From: Salinicola halophyticus
GTDB lineage: Bacteria; Pseudomonadota; Gammaproteobacteria; Pseudomonadales; Halomonadaceae
Direction: 5' to 3'
DNA length: 64,000 nt
Assembly (NCBI RefSeq): GCF_003206695.1
Contig: NZ_PZJN01000006.1
Location: forward strand, 722,468 to 786,467
Shown here: positions 9,536 to 18,600 of the stretch, one piece after another
Layout: every line of letters starts with the position of its first letter
Position numbering within the stretch: position 1 is the first letter of the stretch
Program-made: the position numbers and the translations under genes
Notes under the pieces: generated by a model
The model's database searches: none
The model's input: the letters and a program-made list of their open reading frames with translations, nothing else
What the model was told of the DNA's origin: nothing

Positions 9536-9664
9536 CTAGGAGCACCAGCCGCCCTTGTGGTGCGATCCAGTTCCGCCGTGAGGATGCTGGCCTTTGGGAC
9601 ATGCATGGACGGTCAATACGCCCAGCGCGGAGACGAGGAGCAACAGGATGAGCAAGGGTTTCAT
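9536..9664 (-). CDS. Small secreted Cys/His/Gly-rich peptide (42 residues)
   Basis: A short frame that is easy to miss: ATG at 9664, TAG at 9538-9536. The protein begins MKPLLILLLLVSALGVLTVHA, a convincing signal sequence of 21 residues, followed by a 21-residue mature part that starts and nearly ends with Cys (C22 and C41) and contains HPHGGTGSHHKGG between them. This could be a metal-binding or disulfide-closed periplasmic peptide. The site before Cys (VHA-C) is not a good lipobox, so a lipoprotein is less likely. The ribosome site is weak (AGGCCCAGGTC before ATG). It is convergent with osmC, sharing its terminator region. The function is unknown. Confidence 0.6.
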   Translation of the reverse strand: MKPLLILLLLVSALGVLTVHACPKGQHPHGGTGSHHKGGWCS

Positions 9665-9902
9665 GACCTGGGCCTGTGATTGGAGCGGACGAAAGAGACT
9701 CTAGCGCAAGCCTCTTTGTATCGGTATCTGGATCTTGCGCGGAAGCCAACCAAGGACCCGTCGGCCACACTGACGGAACTTATAAAGTCTGATAATGTCA
9801 TGACCCCTTCGTGCGGCGGATGACACCCTCTGTCGAGCTTCCGTGAAGCACGTTGGCTACTGGACACGTACGTTTCAACGCCTCAGAAAAAAGAACACGG
9901 CC

Positions 9903-11210
9903 ATGGCTAACGCACCCCAATACGATGCGGCTCCGTCGCGTCCGCTGTCACGCGGTGACATCAAGATCCTGTCGCTCTCCGCCCTGGGCGGCGCGCTGGA
10001 ATTCTACGATTTCATCATTTTCGTCTATTTCGCCACGGTCATCGGGCATCTGTTCTTTCCACCGGACATGCCGGAGTGGCTGCGGATGATCCAGACCTAC
10101 GGCATATTCGCCGCCGGTTATCTGGCCCGCCCGCTGGGCGGCATCATCATGGCGCACTTCGGTGATCTGCTGGGTCGCAAGCGCATGTTCACGCTGTCGA
10201 TCTTCCTGATGTCGGTGCCGACGCTGCTGATCGGCTGCCTGCCCACCTACGAAACCATCGGCTATCTGGCACCGCTGCTGCTGGTGTTGATGCGCATCCT
10301 GCAGGGCGCGGCGGTGGGCGGCGAAGTCCCGGGCGCCTGGGTCTTCGTCACCGAGCACGTCTCGCGCAAGGACGTGGGTCTCGCCTGCGGCACGCTGGCC
10401 TCGGGCCTGGTCGCCGGCATCCTGATCGGCTCGATCATCTCGGCGTTTCTGAAGTCCTACTACACCCCCGAAGAGATGAGCGCCTACGGCTGGCGCGTGC
10501 CGTTCCTGATCGGCGGTGTATTCGGATTCCTGGCGGTCTATCTGCGTCGTTACCTGGAAGAGACCCCGGTGTTCGCCGAGATGCGCGCCAAGAAAGCGCT
10601 TTCCGACGGGCTGCCGGTCAAACGTGTGCTGAGTCGGCATCTGGACAGCGTGGTGCTGTCGATGGCGGTGACCTGGATTCTCACCGGTGCGGTGGTAGTG
10701 GTCGTGCTGATGACGCCGAGCCTGCTGCAGTCGGTCTACGGTATCGATGCCTCGCTGGCCAACGTCTGGGCGATCGTCTGCGTGATCATCGGCTGCGTGG
10801 TGTCGGGGTGGTGCTGCGATCGCATCGGCAGCGGTATCACGATCATTCTGTGGAGCCTGCTGCTGGGAATCACCTACTGGGTCATGATGCACACCGTGCC
10901 GACCCATCCCGACCAGCTGATGCTGCTCTACTGCCTGGCCGGCTTCGGCGTGGGTATCGTCGGCGTCGTGCCGACCATCGCGGTCAAGTCGTTTCCCGCA
11001 GCGGTGCGTTTTTCGGGCCTGTCGTTCTCCTACAACGTGGCCTATGCGATCTTCGGCGGGTTCACGCCGGTGGTGGTCTCGACGCTGATGGCGAGCCATC
11101 CCGCGGCCCCGGCGTACTATATCGCCGCGTTGTCGGCGCTCGGCGTCGTCATCGGGATCTTCCTGCTGCGCGCGCCGAACGGACAGCGTCTGGCCTTGAT
11201 GCAACAATGA
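9903..11210 (+). CDS. MFS transporter, metabolite:H+ symporter (MHS) type, copy 1
   Basis: A 435-residue, 12-helix major facilitator of the MHS family (ProP/ShiA/YhjE-like). Signatures are ALGGALEFYDFIIFVYFATVIG in TM1, the loop motif GDLLGRKRMF between TM2 and TM3, and RILQGAAVGGEVPGAWVFVTEH in TM4-5. These carriers import organic acids or betaine-like solutes with protons; the substrate is not evident. The ATG at 9903 gives the same length as the next gene; upstream ATGs at 9843 and 9853 lack family sequence. It is followed by a terminator and a close paralogue, clearly a tandem duplication. Confidence 0.9.
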   Translation: MANAPQYDAAPSRPLSRGDIKILSLSALGGALEFYDFIIFVYFATVIGHLFFPPDMPEWLRMIQTYGIFAAGYLARPLGGIIMAHFGDLLGRKRMFTLSIFLMSVPTLLIGCLPTYETIGYLAPLLLVLMRILQGAAVGGEVPGAWVFVTEHVSRKDVGLACGTLASGLVAGILIGSIISAFLKSYYTPEEMSAYGWRVPFLIGGVFGFLAVYLRRYLEETPVFAEMRAKKALSDGLPVKRVLSRHLDSVVLSMAVTWILTGAVVVVVLMTPSLLQSVYGIDASLANVWAIVCVIIGCVVSGWCCDRIGSGITIILWSLLLGITYWVMMHTVPTHPDQLMLLYCLAGFGVGIVGVVPTIAVKSFPAAVRFSGLSFSYNVAYAIFGGFTPVVVSTLMASHPAAPAYYIAALSALGVVIGIFLLRAPNGQRLALMQQ

Positions 11211-11282
11211 GCCGCGTCTCGAGTTACGAACCGCGCTGGCGGGCGAGTTCCGATCTCGGCAGTTCCGCTATGGAATGATCGC

Positions 11283-11310
11283 GACGGCACCTTTGGGTGC
11301 CGTCCTTTTT
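11283..11310 (+). terminator. Intrinsic terminator between the tandem MFS genes
   Basis: GACGGCACC (11283-11291), loop TTTG, GGTGCCGTC (11296-11304), then CTTTTT. The T-run ends only 11 bases before the ATG of the second MFS gene, and the ribosome site GGAAG starts immediately after it. The second gene must therefore depend on read-through, or on a promoter whose transcript begins within or upstream of the hairpin. Confidence 0.85.
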
Positions 11311-11321
11311 GGAAGATCACT

Positions 11322-12629
11322 ATGTCTCACGACCCCACCTCGTCCGAGTCGTCGCGTCCGCTCTCCCGTGGCGACGTCAAGACGCTGTCGCTGTCCGCCC
11401 TCGGCGGCGCGCTGGAATTCTACGACTTCATCATCTTCGTCTACTTCGCCACGGTCATCGGGCAGCTGTTCTTCCCGTCGGACATGCCGGAGTGGCTGCG
11501 CCAGATCCAGACGTTCGGCATCTTCGCCGCCGGCTACCTGGTGCGGCCGCTGGGTGGCATCGTGATGGCGCACTTCGGCGACCTGCTGGGGCGCAAGCGC
11601 ATGTTCACGCTGTCGATCCTGCTGATGGCGCTGCCCACGTTGGCGATCGGCTGTCTGCCCACCTACGAGTCGATCGGCTATCTGGCACCGCTGTTGCTCG
11701 TGCTGCTGCGCATGCTGCAGGGCGCTGCCGTGGGCGGCGAGGTACCCGGCGCCTGGGTGTTCGTCACCGAGCATGTCCAGCGCCGTCATGTCGGCTTGGC
11801 CTGCGGTACGCTATCGGCCGGGCTGGCAGCGGGAATTCTGATCGGCTCGCTGGTGGCGGCGGTGATGAAATCGCACTTCTCTGCGCCAGAACTGGCGAGC
11901 GGCGCCTGGCGCATACCGTTTCTGCTCGGTGGCGCGTTCGGACTCATCGCGGTCTACCTGCGCCGCTGGCTGAGTGAGACGCCGGTCTTCGCCGAAATGC
12001 GCGAACGCCGCGCCCTGGCGGCCGAACTGCCGGTCAAGAAAGTTCTCCGCGATCACTTGGGCGGGGTACTGCTGGCCATGGCGGTGAGCTGGATTCTGAC
12101 CGCAGCCATCGTCGTCGTCATGCTGATGACGCCGCCGCTGCTGGCGGCGCAGTACGCCGGGCTCGACGCCTCGCTCGCCAACGTGGTGGCGATTCTGTGT
12201 CTAATAGTCGGCTGCGTGGTCGCCGGCTGGTGCGCCGATCGTTTCGGTAGCGGGGCGACGCTGGTGGGGTGGAGTGCGCTGCTGGGGTCGAGCTATTGGC
12301 TGATGATGAGCGTGGTCGGCCAGCGCCCGGAGCAGTTGATGCCGCTCTACGCGCTGGCCGGTTTCTCGGTGGGTATCACCGGGGCGATACCGGCGATTGC
12401 GGTCAAGGCCTTCCCCGCGGCAGTGCGTTTCAGCGGGCTCTCGTTCTCCTACAACGTCGCCTACGCACTCTTCGGTGGTTTCACGCCAATCATCGTCACT
12501 ACGCTGATGCGCTGGTATCCCATGTCGCCGGCGATCTACGTCGCGGCGCTATCGGTGATGGGCATCGTCATCGGCCTGTTTCTGTTGCGCTCGCCGGCGG
12601 GAAGACGGCTGGCAGTGATGCCGTCCTAA
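11322..12629 (+). CDS. MFS transporter, MHS type, copy 2
   Basis: The paralogue of the upstream gene and also 435 residues long. Helix and loop motifs are the same (GGALEFYDFIIFVYFATVIG, GDLLGRKRMF, GAAVGGEVPGAWVFVTEH, FPAAVRFSGLSFSYNVAYA). Divergence is concentrated in the N-terminus, the cytoplasmic loop after TM6 and the periplasmic loops, as expected of a duplicate that may have changed substrate. GGAAG precedes the ATG by six bases. No gene that would name the substrate is adjacent. Confidence 0.9.
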   Translation: MSHDPTSSESSRPLSRGDVKTLSLSALGGALEFYDFIIFVYFATVIGQLFFPSDMPEWLRQIQTFGIFAAGYLVRPLGGIVMAHFGDLLGRKRMFTLSILLMALPTLAIGCLPTYESIGYLAPLLLVLLRMLQGAAVGGEVPGAWVFVTEHVQRRHVGLACGTLSAGLAAGILIGSLVAAVMKSHFSAPELASGAWRIPFLLGGAFGLIAVYLRRWLSETPVFAEMRERRALAAELPVKKVLRDHLGGVLLAMAVSWILTAAIVVVMLMTPPLLAAQYAGLDASLANVVAILCLIVGCVVAGWCADRFGSGATLVGWSALLGSSYWLMMSVVGQRPEQLMPLYALAGFSVGITGAIPAIAVKAFPAAVRFSGLSFSYNVAYALFGGFTPIIVTTLMRWYPMSPAIYVAALSVMGIVIGLFLLRSPAGRRLAVMPS

Positions 12630-12688
12630 TGGCTCGGTGATAGCAACCTGGTGCGGCCAGGGATACGGCAAGGAATGCGGCGGTGCGG

Positions 12689-13447
12689 TCAGTCTTCATC
12701 CACCGGCCGCTGTCGCTCGCCGGTTTCAACCGGCACCTGGCGCTGCTGTCGAGCCGCCTCCACCAGCGCTCGAATCAGGCGCTGCTGGGAGCGACTGAAG
12801 AGCAGGAATTCCGGATGCCACTGCACACCGATCAGGAACGGGTGGCGTTCACTCTCGATGGCTTGAACGAGATCGTCGCGATCGTGAGCGACCACTTTCA
12901 GGCCGTCCCCCGGCCGGTCGACGGCCTGATGATGGAGGCTGTTCACGTTGCAGTAGCGGCGGTTGAGAATGTCGGCCAACTGGCTGAACGGCTCGATCTC
13001 GATTCGCTTGCGAGGCAGAACCATGCGCCGATTCTTGATGTGGCTGTAGGTCGTCTGAATATCTTCGATCAGGCTGCCGCCGCAGTGAATGTTGATGATC
13101 TGGGCGCCGCGGCAGATGCCCAGGATCGGCAGACTCGACGGCAGGTAGTGGCCGAGCAGATCGAGTTCGAGTTCATCGCGAGCCGGATCGATACGAACGT
13201 CAAGCTGCACTTCGCCACCGTAGCGCTGGGCGCCGATGTCGTCACCGCCGCCGATGACCAGGCCATCCACTGGCTGCGTCAGAGGCCGTGACGGCGAGAT
13301 ACGTAGTGGTTTCCCCCCCGCGCGCCAGACCGAGAGCCAGTCGCACCACCAGGCCAGAAGGCTCTTGTGGTCCGAGGTGGTGATGCCGATCACCGGGCGA
13401 GTCTGGCGCGATCTGGCTTCCGTTTCCGGACGTTTCGCTGAATTCAT
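12689..13447 (-). CDS. Class I glutamine amidotransferase-like hydrolase (PuuD-like, peptidase C26)
   Basis: A 252-residue single-domain GATase-I protein, close in length to the gamma-glutamyl-GABA hydrolase PuuD (254). It carries GGGDDIG, the nucleophile elbow GICRGAQIIN with the active Cys, NSLHHQAVD, and the His-Glu pair in VQWHPEF. It probably hydrolyses a gamma-glutamyl amide or related isopeptide bond. The ATG at 13447 shares one base with the TGA of the amidoligase gene, so the two are translated together. An open frame reaching upstream to 13711 is not used, since it would run through the amidoligase coding sequence. Confidence 0.85.
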   Translation of the reverse strand: MNSAKRPETEARSRQTRPVIGITTSDHKSLLAWWCDWLSVWRAGGKPLRISPSRPLTQPVDGLVIGGGDDIGAQRYGGEVQLDVRIDPARDELELDLLGHYLPSSLPILGICRGAQIINIHCGGSLIEDIQTTYSHIKNRRMVLPRKRIEIEPFSQLADILNRRYCNVNSLHHQAVDRPGDGLKVVAHDRDDLVQAIESERHPFLIGVQWHPEFLLFSRSQQRLIRALVEAARQQRQVPVETGERQRPVDED

Positions 13448-14451
13448 CAATGACGCATCCAGTGTCGAAGGGAGTCGAGCCAGCGGCTGAGCGTCGGCTG
13501 GGCGAGATGTTCGCGGTAGGCGGCGCCGCGCTCGGCCAGTCGATCGGGATCGGCGGCGAGCCGCTCGACTTCCGCCCAGCGGTTCCACTCCACGACCACG
13601 CCCCATTCCGGGTCGGATAGCGCCGCGTTGGGCAGCCGGTAATGATAGGTCGGGCGCGGCTTGACCAGCGTCTCGCGCAGCAGTTCGTTGGGGTGATCCG
13701 GCATCAGCCACGAGAACAGTGGCAGCAGATCCAGCTCACGGTTGCGCGTCGGATTGGCGAGCAGGTAGTCGTCGATCAACGTCTTCAAGGAGGGATGGTA
13801 GTCCGGTGCCAGTACCTTCCGCGTGTAGTCGCTGTGAAAGGGCTGGGTATGCGGCAGCATGTCCCGCGTCACGTCGACCACGATCTCGTCGCGTAGCCAG
13901 TCTGCCAGAATCAGATACGCGCGAAGATGGGCCAGCACGCTCTCGACCCTCGGCGAGGGGATCTCCGGATTGAGATGAAGCCCGAAACCGTAGAGCAGAC
14001 TGGCATCGGTACCCTGGGCGCCATGGCTGCGTAGGGCAACGAACAGCTCATCCAGCCGTTCCAGCTCGTCCCAGGGGATCGGCGGGCAGACGATTTCGGT
14101 CGGCACCAGACCTGCCACCATGTCGCCTAGCCATTCGCGGGTGCGACTGTGCACGCTGGCACGAAGGTGTTCGCCGATCCCCGGGGGTTGACCATCGCTG
14201 GCACGAATGCGGTCGAGTATCTGCTCATCGGGGTGGACATACTTGCTGTCCAGCTCGACATGAAAATGGCCCCATGGGGTGCCGGTTACCGTTAGCCGAT
14301 GGGCGCTGTGCTGCTCGACGTGACCGCCGAAGGTCATTTCGACCAGGCGCGCGGCCTGAATCGGGCCGACACCGGCAAATTCGAGTTCGACACCGACCTT
14401 GCGCGGCTGGCCGTCGGCATTGGTGGCGTGGGGTGGAGCGATAAGAGACAA
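13447..14451 (-). CDS. Amidoligase family protein (Amidoligase_2)
   Basis: The protein contains VGVELEFAGV, WGHFHVELDSKYV and GLHLNPEI, which I read as the glutamine-synthetase-fold amidoligase pattern (Glu and His metal/ATP ligands on successive strands). Such enzymes join carboxylates to amines using ATP, and comparative genomics places them beside GATase-like hydrolases, as here. The chosen start is the TTG at 14451, with AAGGAG five bases upstream; a TTG at 14520 would add 23 residues without a ribosome site. Length is then 334. The substrate is unknown. Glutamate or a polyamine is plausible given the PuuD-like partner. Confidence 0.78.
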   Translation of the reverse strand: MSLIAPPHATNADGQPRKVGVELEFAGVGPIQAARLVEMTFGGHVEQHSAHRLTVTGTPWGHFHVELDSKYVHPDEQILDRIRASDGQPPGIGEHLRASVHSRTREWLGDMVAGLVPTEIVCPPIPWDELERLDELFVALRSHGAQGTDASLLYGFGLHLNPEIPSPRVESVLAHLRAYLILADWLRDEIVVDVTRDMLPHTQPFHSDYTRKVLAPDYHPSLKTLIDDYLLANPTRNRELDLLPLFSWLMPDHPNELLRETLVKPRPTYHYRLPNAALSDPEWGVVVEWNRWAEVERLAADPDRLAERGAAYREHLAQPTLSRWLDSLRHWMRH

Positions 14452-14592
14452 AATGGGCTCCTTGCCGATCGCTGTCGCCTGGATGGCTTTCGTCTTAGTG
14501 AGCGTCGATGCGCGCCGCAAGACGGTTGAACGGCGTTGGCAGGGCAGTGGCTCAGTATCGTTAAGCCTAGCAGTCTTGCCGTGGTATGGCAG

Positions 14593-15435
14593 TCATCCCC
14601 AATGCGTCAGAATGACGCCACCCAGAATCAGACCGGCAGCCAGCAGGCGTTCACGGCGTAGCGGTTCCTTCAGCCAGACCACGCCGATGGCGATGGCGAA
14701 AAGAACGCTGGTTTCGCGCAGCGCGGCGACCAGCGCGATCGGGGCCTGAGTCATGGCCCAGATCGTGATGCCGTAAGCGCCGATGGAGAGCGCGCCGCCG
14801 ATCAGGCCGACTCGCCAATGGCGCGTCAGTTCGGGAAGAACGCGAACCCCACGCATGGCGATCAGGACCAGCAGCATGCCGAAACCGTCGAGCAGGAACA
14901 GCCAGATCACATAGCCGATGGCATCGCCGTTGGTGCGAGCGCCGCTGCCATCGGCCAGGGTGTAGCCCGCGATGAAAGCCGAGGTCGTCAGCGCATTGAT
15001 CAGCGACGCGCGTTCCAGGCGCGGCCCTTTCCCCCCGCGGAACGCCATGCACAAGATGCCCAGCACCAGCACCACGATGCCGAGATAACCGAGCCAGGAA
15101 GGGTGCTCGCTGAGCGCGAAGACACTGATCGCGGTGACCAGCAACGGCGCGCAGCCGCGGGCGATCGGGTAGATTTGGCCGAGATCGCCAACCCGGTAGG
15201 CGCGTGCCAGGAACACGTTGTAGCCGATATGCAGGACGGCCGAACCGGCAAGCCATGGCCAGGCGGCCGGTTGCGGCAGCGGCACGAAGGTCACGCCAGC
15301 GAGAGCAATGAGCGCGCAGGCGGCCTGGATCAACGAGATGCTCAGCAGCCGATCGAGGCCCACCTTGACCAGCGCGTTCCAGCTAGCATGCATGAGGGCG
15401 CCGGCGAGTACGGCGAGGAAGACGGGCGTCGTCAA
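14593..15435 (-). CDS. EamA/DMT-family transporter
   Basis: A 280-residue membrane protein with ten predicted hydrophobic helices arranged as two EamA repeats; the second repeat ends with ALRETSVLFAIAIGVVWLKEPL, a typical drug/metabolite transporter segment. It is likely to be an inner-membrane exporter of a small metabolite. The start is TTG at 15435 with AAGGA six bases upstream. It lies about 140 bp upstream of the amidoligase gene on the same strand, so it could export a product of that pair, but this is only positional inference. Confidence 0.82.
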   Translation of the reverse strand: MTTPVFLAVLAGALMHASWNALVKVGLDRLLSISLIQAACALIALAGVTFVPLPQPAAWPWLAGSAVLHIGYNVFLARAYRVGDLGQIYPIARGCAPLLVTAISVFALSEHPSWLGYLGIVVLVLGILCMAFRGGKGPRLERASLINALTTSAFIAGYTLADGSGARTNGDAIGYVIWLFLLDGFGMLLVLIAMRGVRVLPELTRHWRVGLIGGALSIGAYGITIWAMTQAPIALVAALRETSVLFAIAIGVVWLKEPLRRERLLAAGLILGGVILTHWG

Positions 15436-15466
15436 CGTGAATCCTTTTTTATTCGGCTTTGGCTTG

Positions 15467-15505
15467 TTCGGGGTTTTACTTATTCGGGGTTTTACTTATT
15501 CGCAG
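15467..15505. repeat. 16-bp tandem repeat in a spacer
   Basis: TTCGGGGTTTTACTTA occurs at 15467-15482 and 15483-15498, followed by a decayed partial copy. It lies in the divergent spacer between the DMT transporter and recC. Confidence 0.85.
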
Positions 15506-15656
15506 TTTTGTCTCGGCAGCGACGAGGCGTCGATGATAGCGCCGTCATGAGATCGTCATATCTTGCCACAGGCTCTGGATGATCGTCGCCCTGCGCCACG
15601 GTAGGATGGCACGATCGTTACCGATATCTCATCGACTCCACAACTCGGGAGAGCGG

Positions 15657-18600
15657 ATGTTCAGCGTCCTGCACGCCAATCACCTCGAAGACCTGCACGA
15701 TCTGGCCCTGGCGCTGATCAAGCGTCACCGCATGCCGCCGCTGACGCCGGAAACCTTCCTGGTGCAGTCCAACGGCATGGCGCAATGGCTGCGGCTGTCA
15801 CTGGCGGAAGCGGACGGCATCGCGGCGTCGGTGGATTTCCCGCTGCCATCGAGCTTCGTCTGGCGGGCCTACCGTGCGGTGCTCGAGCAGGCCGGGCCGG
15901 AAAACGAGCGTCAATCGATTCCGCTGCATTCGCCGTTCGACAAACGCCCGCTGGCGTGGCGCATTCTGCGTCTGCTGGAGGGCGAGATCGTGCGGGATCC
16001 GGTCACCTTCGCGCCGCTGGCCCACTATCTGGATACTGAACGTGAGGATGCAAGCCCTGGACGGGCGTCGCCGACGCATGGGTTGATGCAGCGCCAGGCC
16101 GCCGAGCAGGCCGAGCGCAAACGTTGGCAACTGGCGGTGCGACTGGCCGACCTGTTCGATCAGTACCTCAACTACCGCCCCGACTGGCTGGCGGCCTGGG
16201 AGGCGGGAGAGGACTCGCCGAAAGATCTGCCTGCCGATCAGCGCTGGCAGCCGGCGCTCTGGCGCGCTTTGATCAACGATGCCGACCCCGACGAACGGGC
16301 CTTCCATCGCGCCAATCTGCACGGGCGTTTCCTGTGTGCTGCCAGGGCGTTAGAAAGCTGCCCCAAGGCATTACCGCCAAGAGTTTTCGTGTTCGGTATT
16401 TCGACGCTGCCGGCACAGACGCTCGAAGCACTGCACGCGCTCTCCGGGGTCATCGACGTGTTCCTGATGATCACCAATCCCTGTCGCCACTACTGGGGCG
16501 ACATCATCTCCGACCGTGAGGCGATCAAACGCGCCGGGCGGCTCTCGGCCGACGCCGTGGCACGGCAGCAATCCCGTCACCCGGAGGCCCCATGGCTCGA
16601 GGCACTGGACGAGGAGGCGCTGCATCTTCAGGCCAACCCGCTGCTGGCGGCGTGGGGCGCCCAGGGGCGGGATTTCATCGTCGGTCTCTACGAGTTCGAG
16701 AGCCAGGATGGCGGCTTCGATGTCGAAACCGACCTGTTCCGCGATCCCGCGCCGGACGACGAATCCCCCGCCGAGCAGGCGCCGCTGCTCAATCAGTTGC
16801 AGCAGGACATCCTGGATCTCAAGCATCCCGGCGAGCGAACCCGCGAAACCGGCGGCAAGCGAGAGATCGCCGAAGACGATGCCTCGCTGTCGCTCTACAG
16901 CGTGCACTCGCCGCTGCGTGAAGTGGAAGTGCTGCACGATCGGCTGCTGGCGGCGTTCGAGGAAGCCAGTGGCCAGGGCGCGCCGCTTCGGCCGCGGGAC
17001 ATTCTGGTCATGGTGCCGGAAATCGACGTTTACGCGCCGTATATCGAAGCCGTCTTTGGCCAGGTGCCGCCGAACGACCCCCGCCATATTCCGTTCACCA
17101 TCGCCGATCAGGTCGCCAGCGAGGCGCATCCGATGATGGTGCTGATACTGTCGTTGCTGGAGCTCCCCGAACGGCGGCTGGGGGTCAGCGAGCTGCTCGA
17201 TGCGCTCGACGTGCCGGCATTCCGGTCGCGCTTTGCCATCGAGGAGTCGGAATTGTCGCGCCTGCGGCAGTGGCTGGCGGAAAGCGGCGTGCGCTGGGGG
17301 CTGTCCGGCGCGCACCGCGAGTCGCTCGGTTTCCCCGGGCTGCATGAGAACAGCTGGGCCTTCGGGCTCGAGCGCATGCTGCTGGGGTATGCCACCGGGG
17401 CGCTGCCATCCACCGGAGCTTTGCCATCTTCCGGCCCGATGCCGCCGGGGCAATCCACCGGGTCCATCCACCGGTCCGATGCCGCCGGGCCGCAAGACCC
17501 GAACGAAACGTCTGCCGACAGCGCGTGGCAGTTCGACGGTATCGTGCCCTACGACGAGGTCGGCGGGCTGGAAGCGGATCTGGCCGGGCGCCTGGCCGAG
17601 CTGATGCAGGTGATGGCTGCCCAGTGCGAAGCGTTGAGCCATGACGGCACGCCGGAAGCGTGGCTGACGCGACTGCGCGAGCTGATGGATGCACTGTTTG
17701 CGCCCACGGCGCTGGATGAGCACGACGTGCTGGCGCGGGTGGATCAATCGCTCAGTCGCTGGCAGCAGAGCTGTGAGCTGGCATCCTTCACCCAGCCGAT
17801 CGGCCTCGCCGTGGTGCGCGATGCGCTCCGCGCCGAACTCGACGATGGCGGGCTGGCCCAGCGATTCCTAGCGGGCAAGGTCAACTTCGCCACGCTGATG
17901 CCGATGCGTGCCATTCCCTTCCGGCAGGTCTATCTGCTGGGGATGAACGACGGTGCCTACCCGCGAACACGCCAGCCTCAGGATTTCGATCTGATGGCGC
18001 AGCGGCCGCGGCCGGGAGACCGCTCGCGCCGCGACGACGACCGCTATCTGCTGCTCGAGGCGCTGCTCTCCGCCCGTGAACGGCTGACGCTCTCCTGGGT
18101 CGGGTTCGATCAACGCGACAACACGCCGCGACCGCCCTCGGTGCTGATCGGCGAACTGCTCGATACGCTGGAGCAGGGCTGGCGGCCGGCCTCCACGTCA
18201 GGTGAGGCTGGCGCAACGACGCCGAGCGACGAAGCGGCGCTGGTGAAGCGACTGATCGAGACGCACCCGTTGCAGCCGTTCTCGCGGCGTTATTTCCAGG
18301 CCGAGGATTCACGTTTCACCTTCGATACCAGTTGGGAGGCGCTGCACCTCTCTACGAAGGACGAAGAACAGGCTGCCACGTGCGAAGAGCAGGCCAAAGA
18401 GGGCGCAGAACAGGCTGCTTCGTCCGCGGGGTCCGACTCCGTCGCGCTGCCGGCGGAGGCGCTGGGGCTGGCCGATCTGCAGCGGCTGCTGCGGCGGCCC
18501 TGGAGCGTCTACCTCGGCCGGTTGGGCGTGCGCTTTCAGGATCCGGAGGTGCCTGACGAGGATAGCGAACCGTTCATTCTGGACGCTCTCGAGGACCACA

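Noticed and set aside
15600..15657. LexA box before recC
   Set aside because: No CTGT-N8-ACAG pattern is present.
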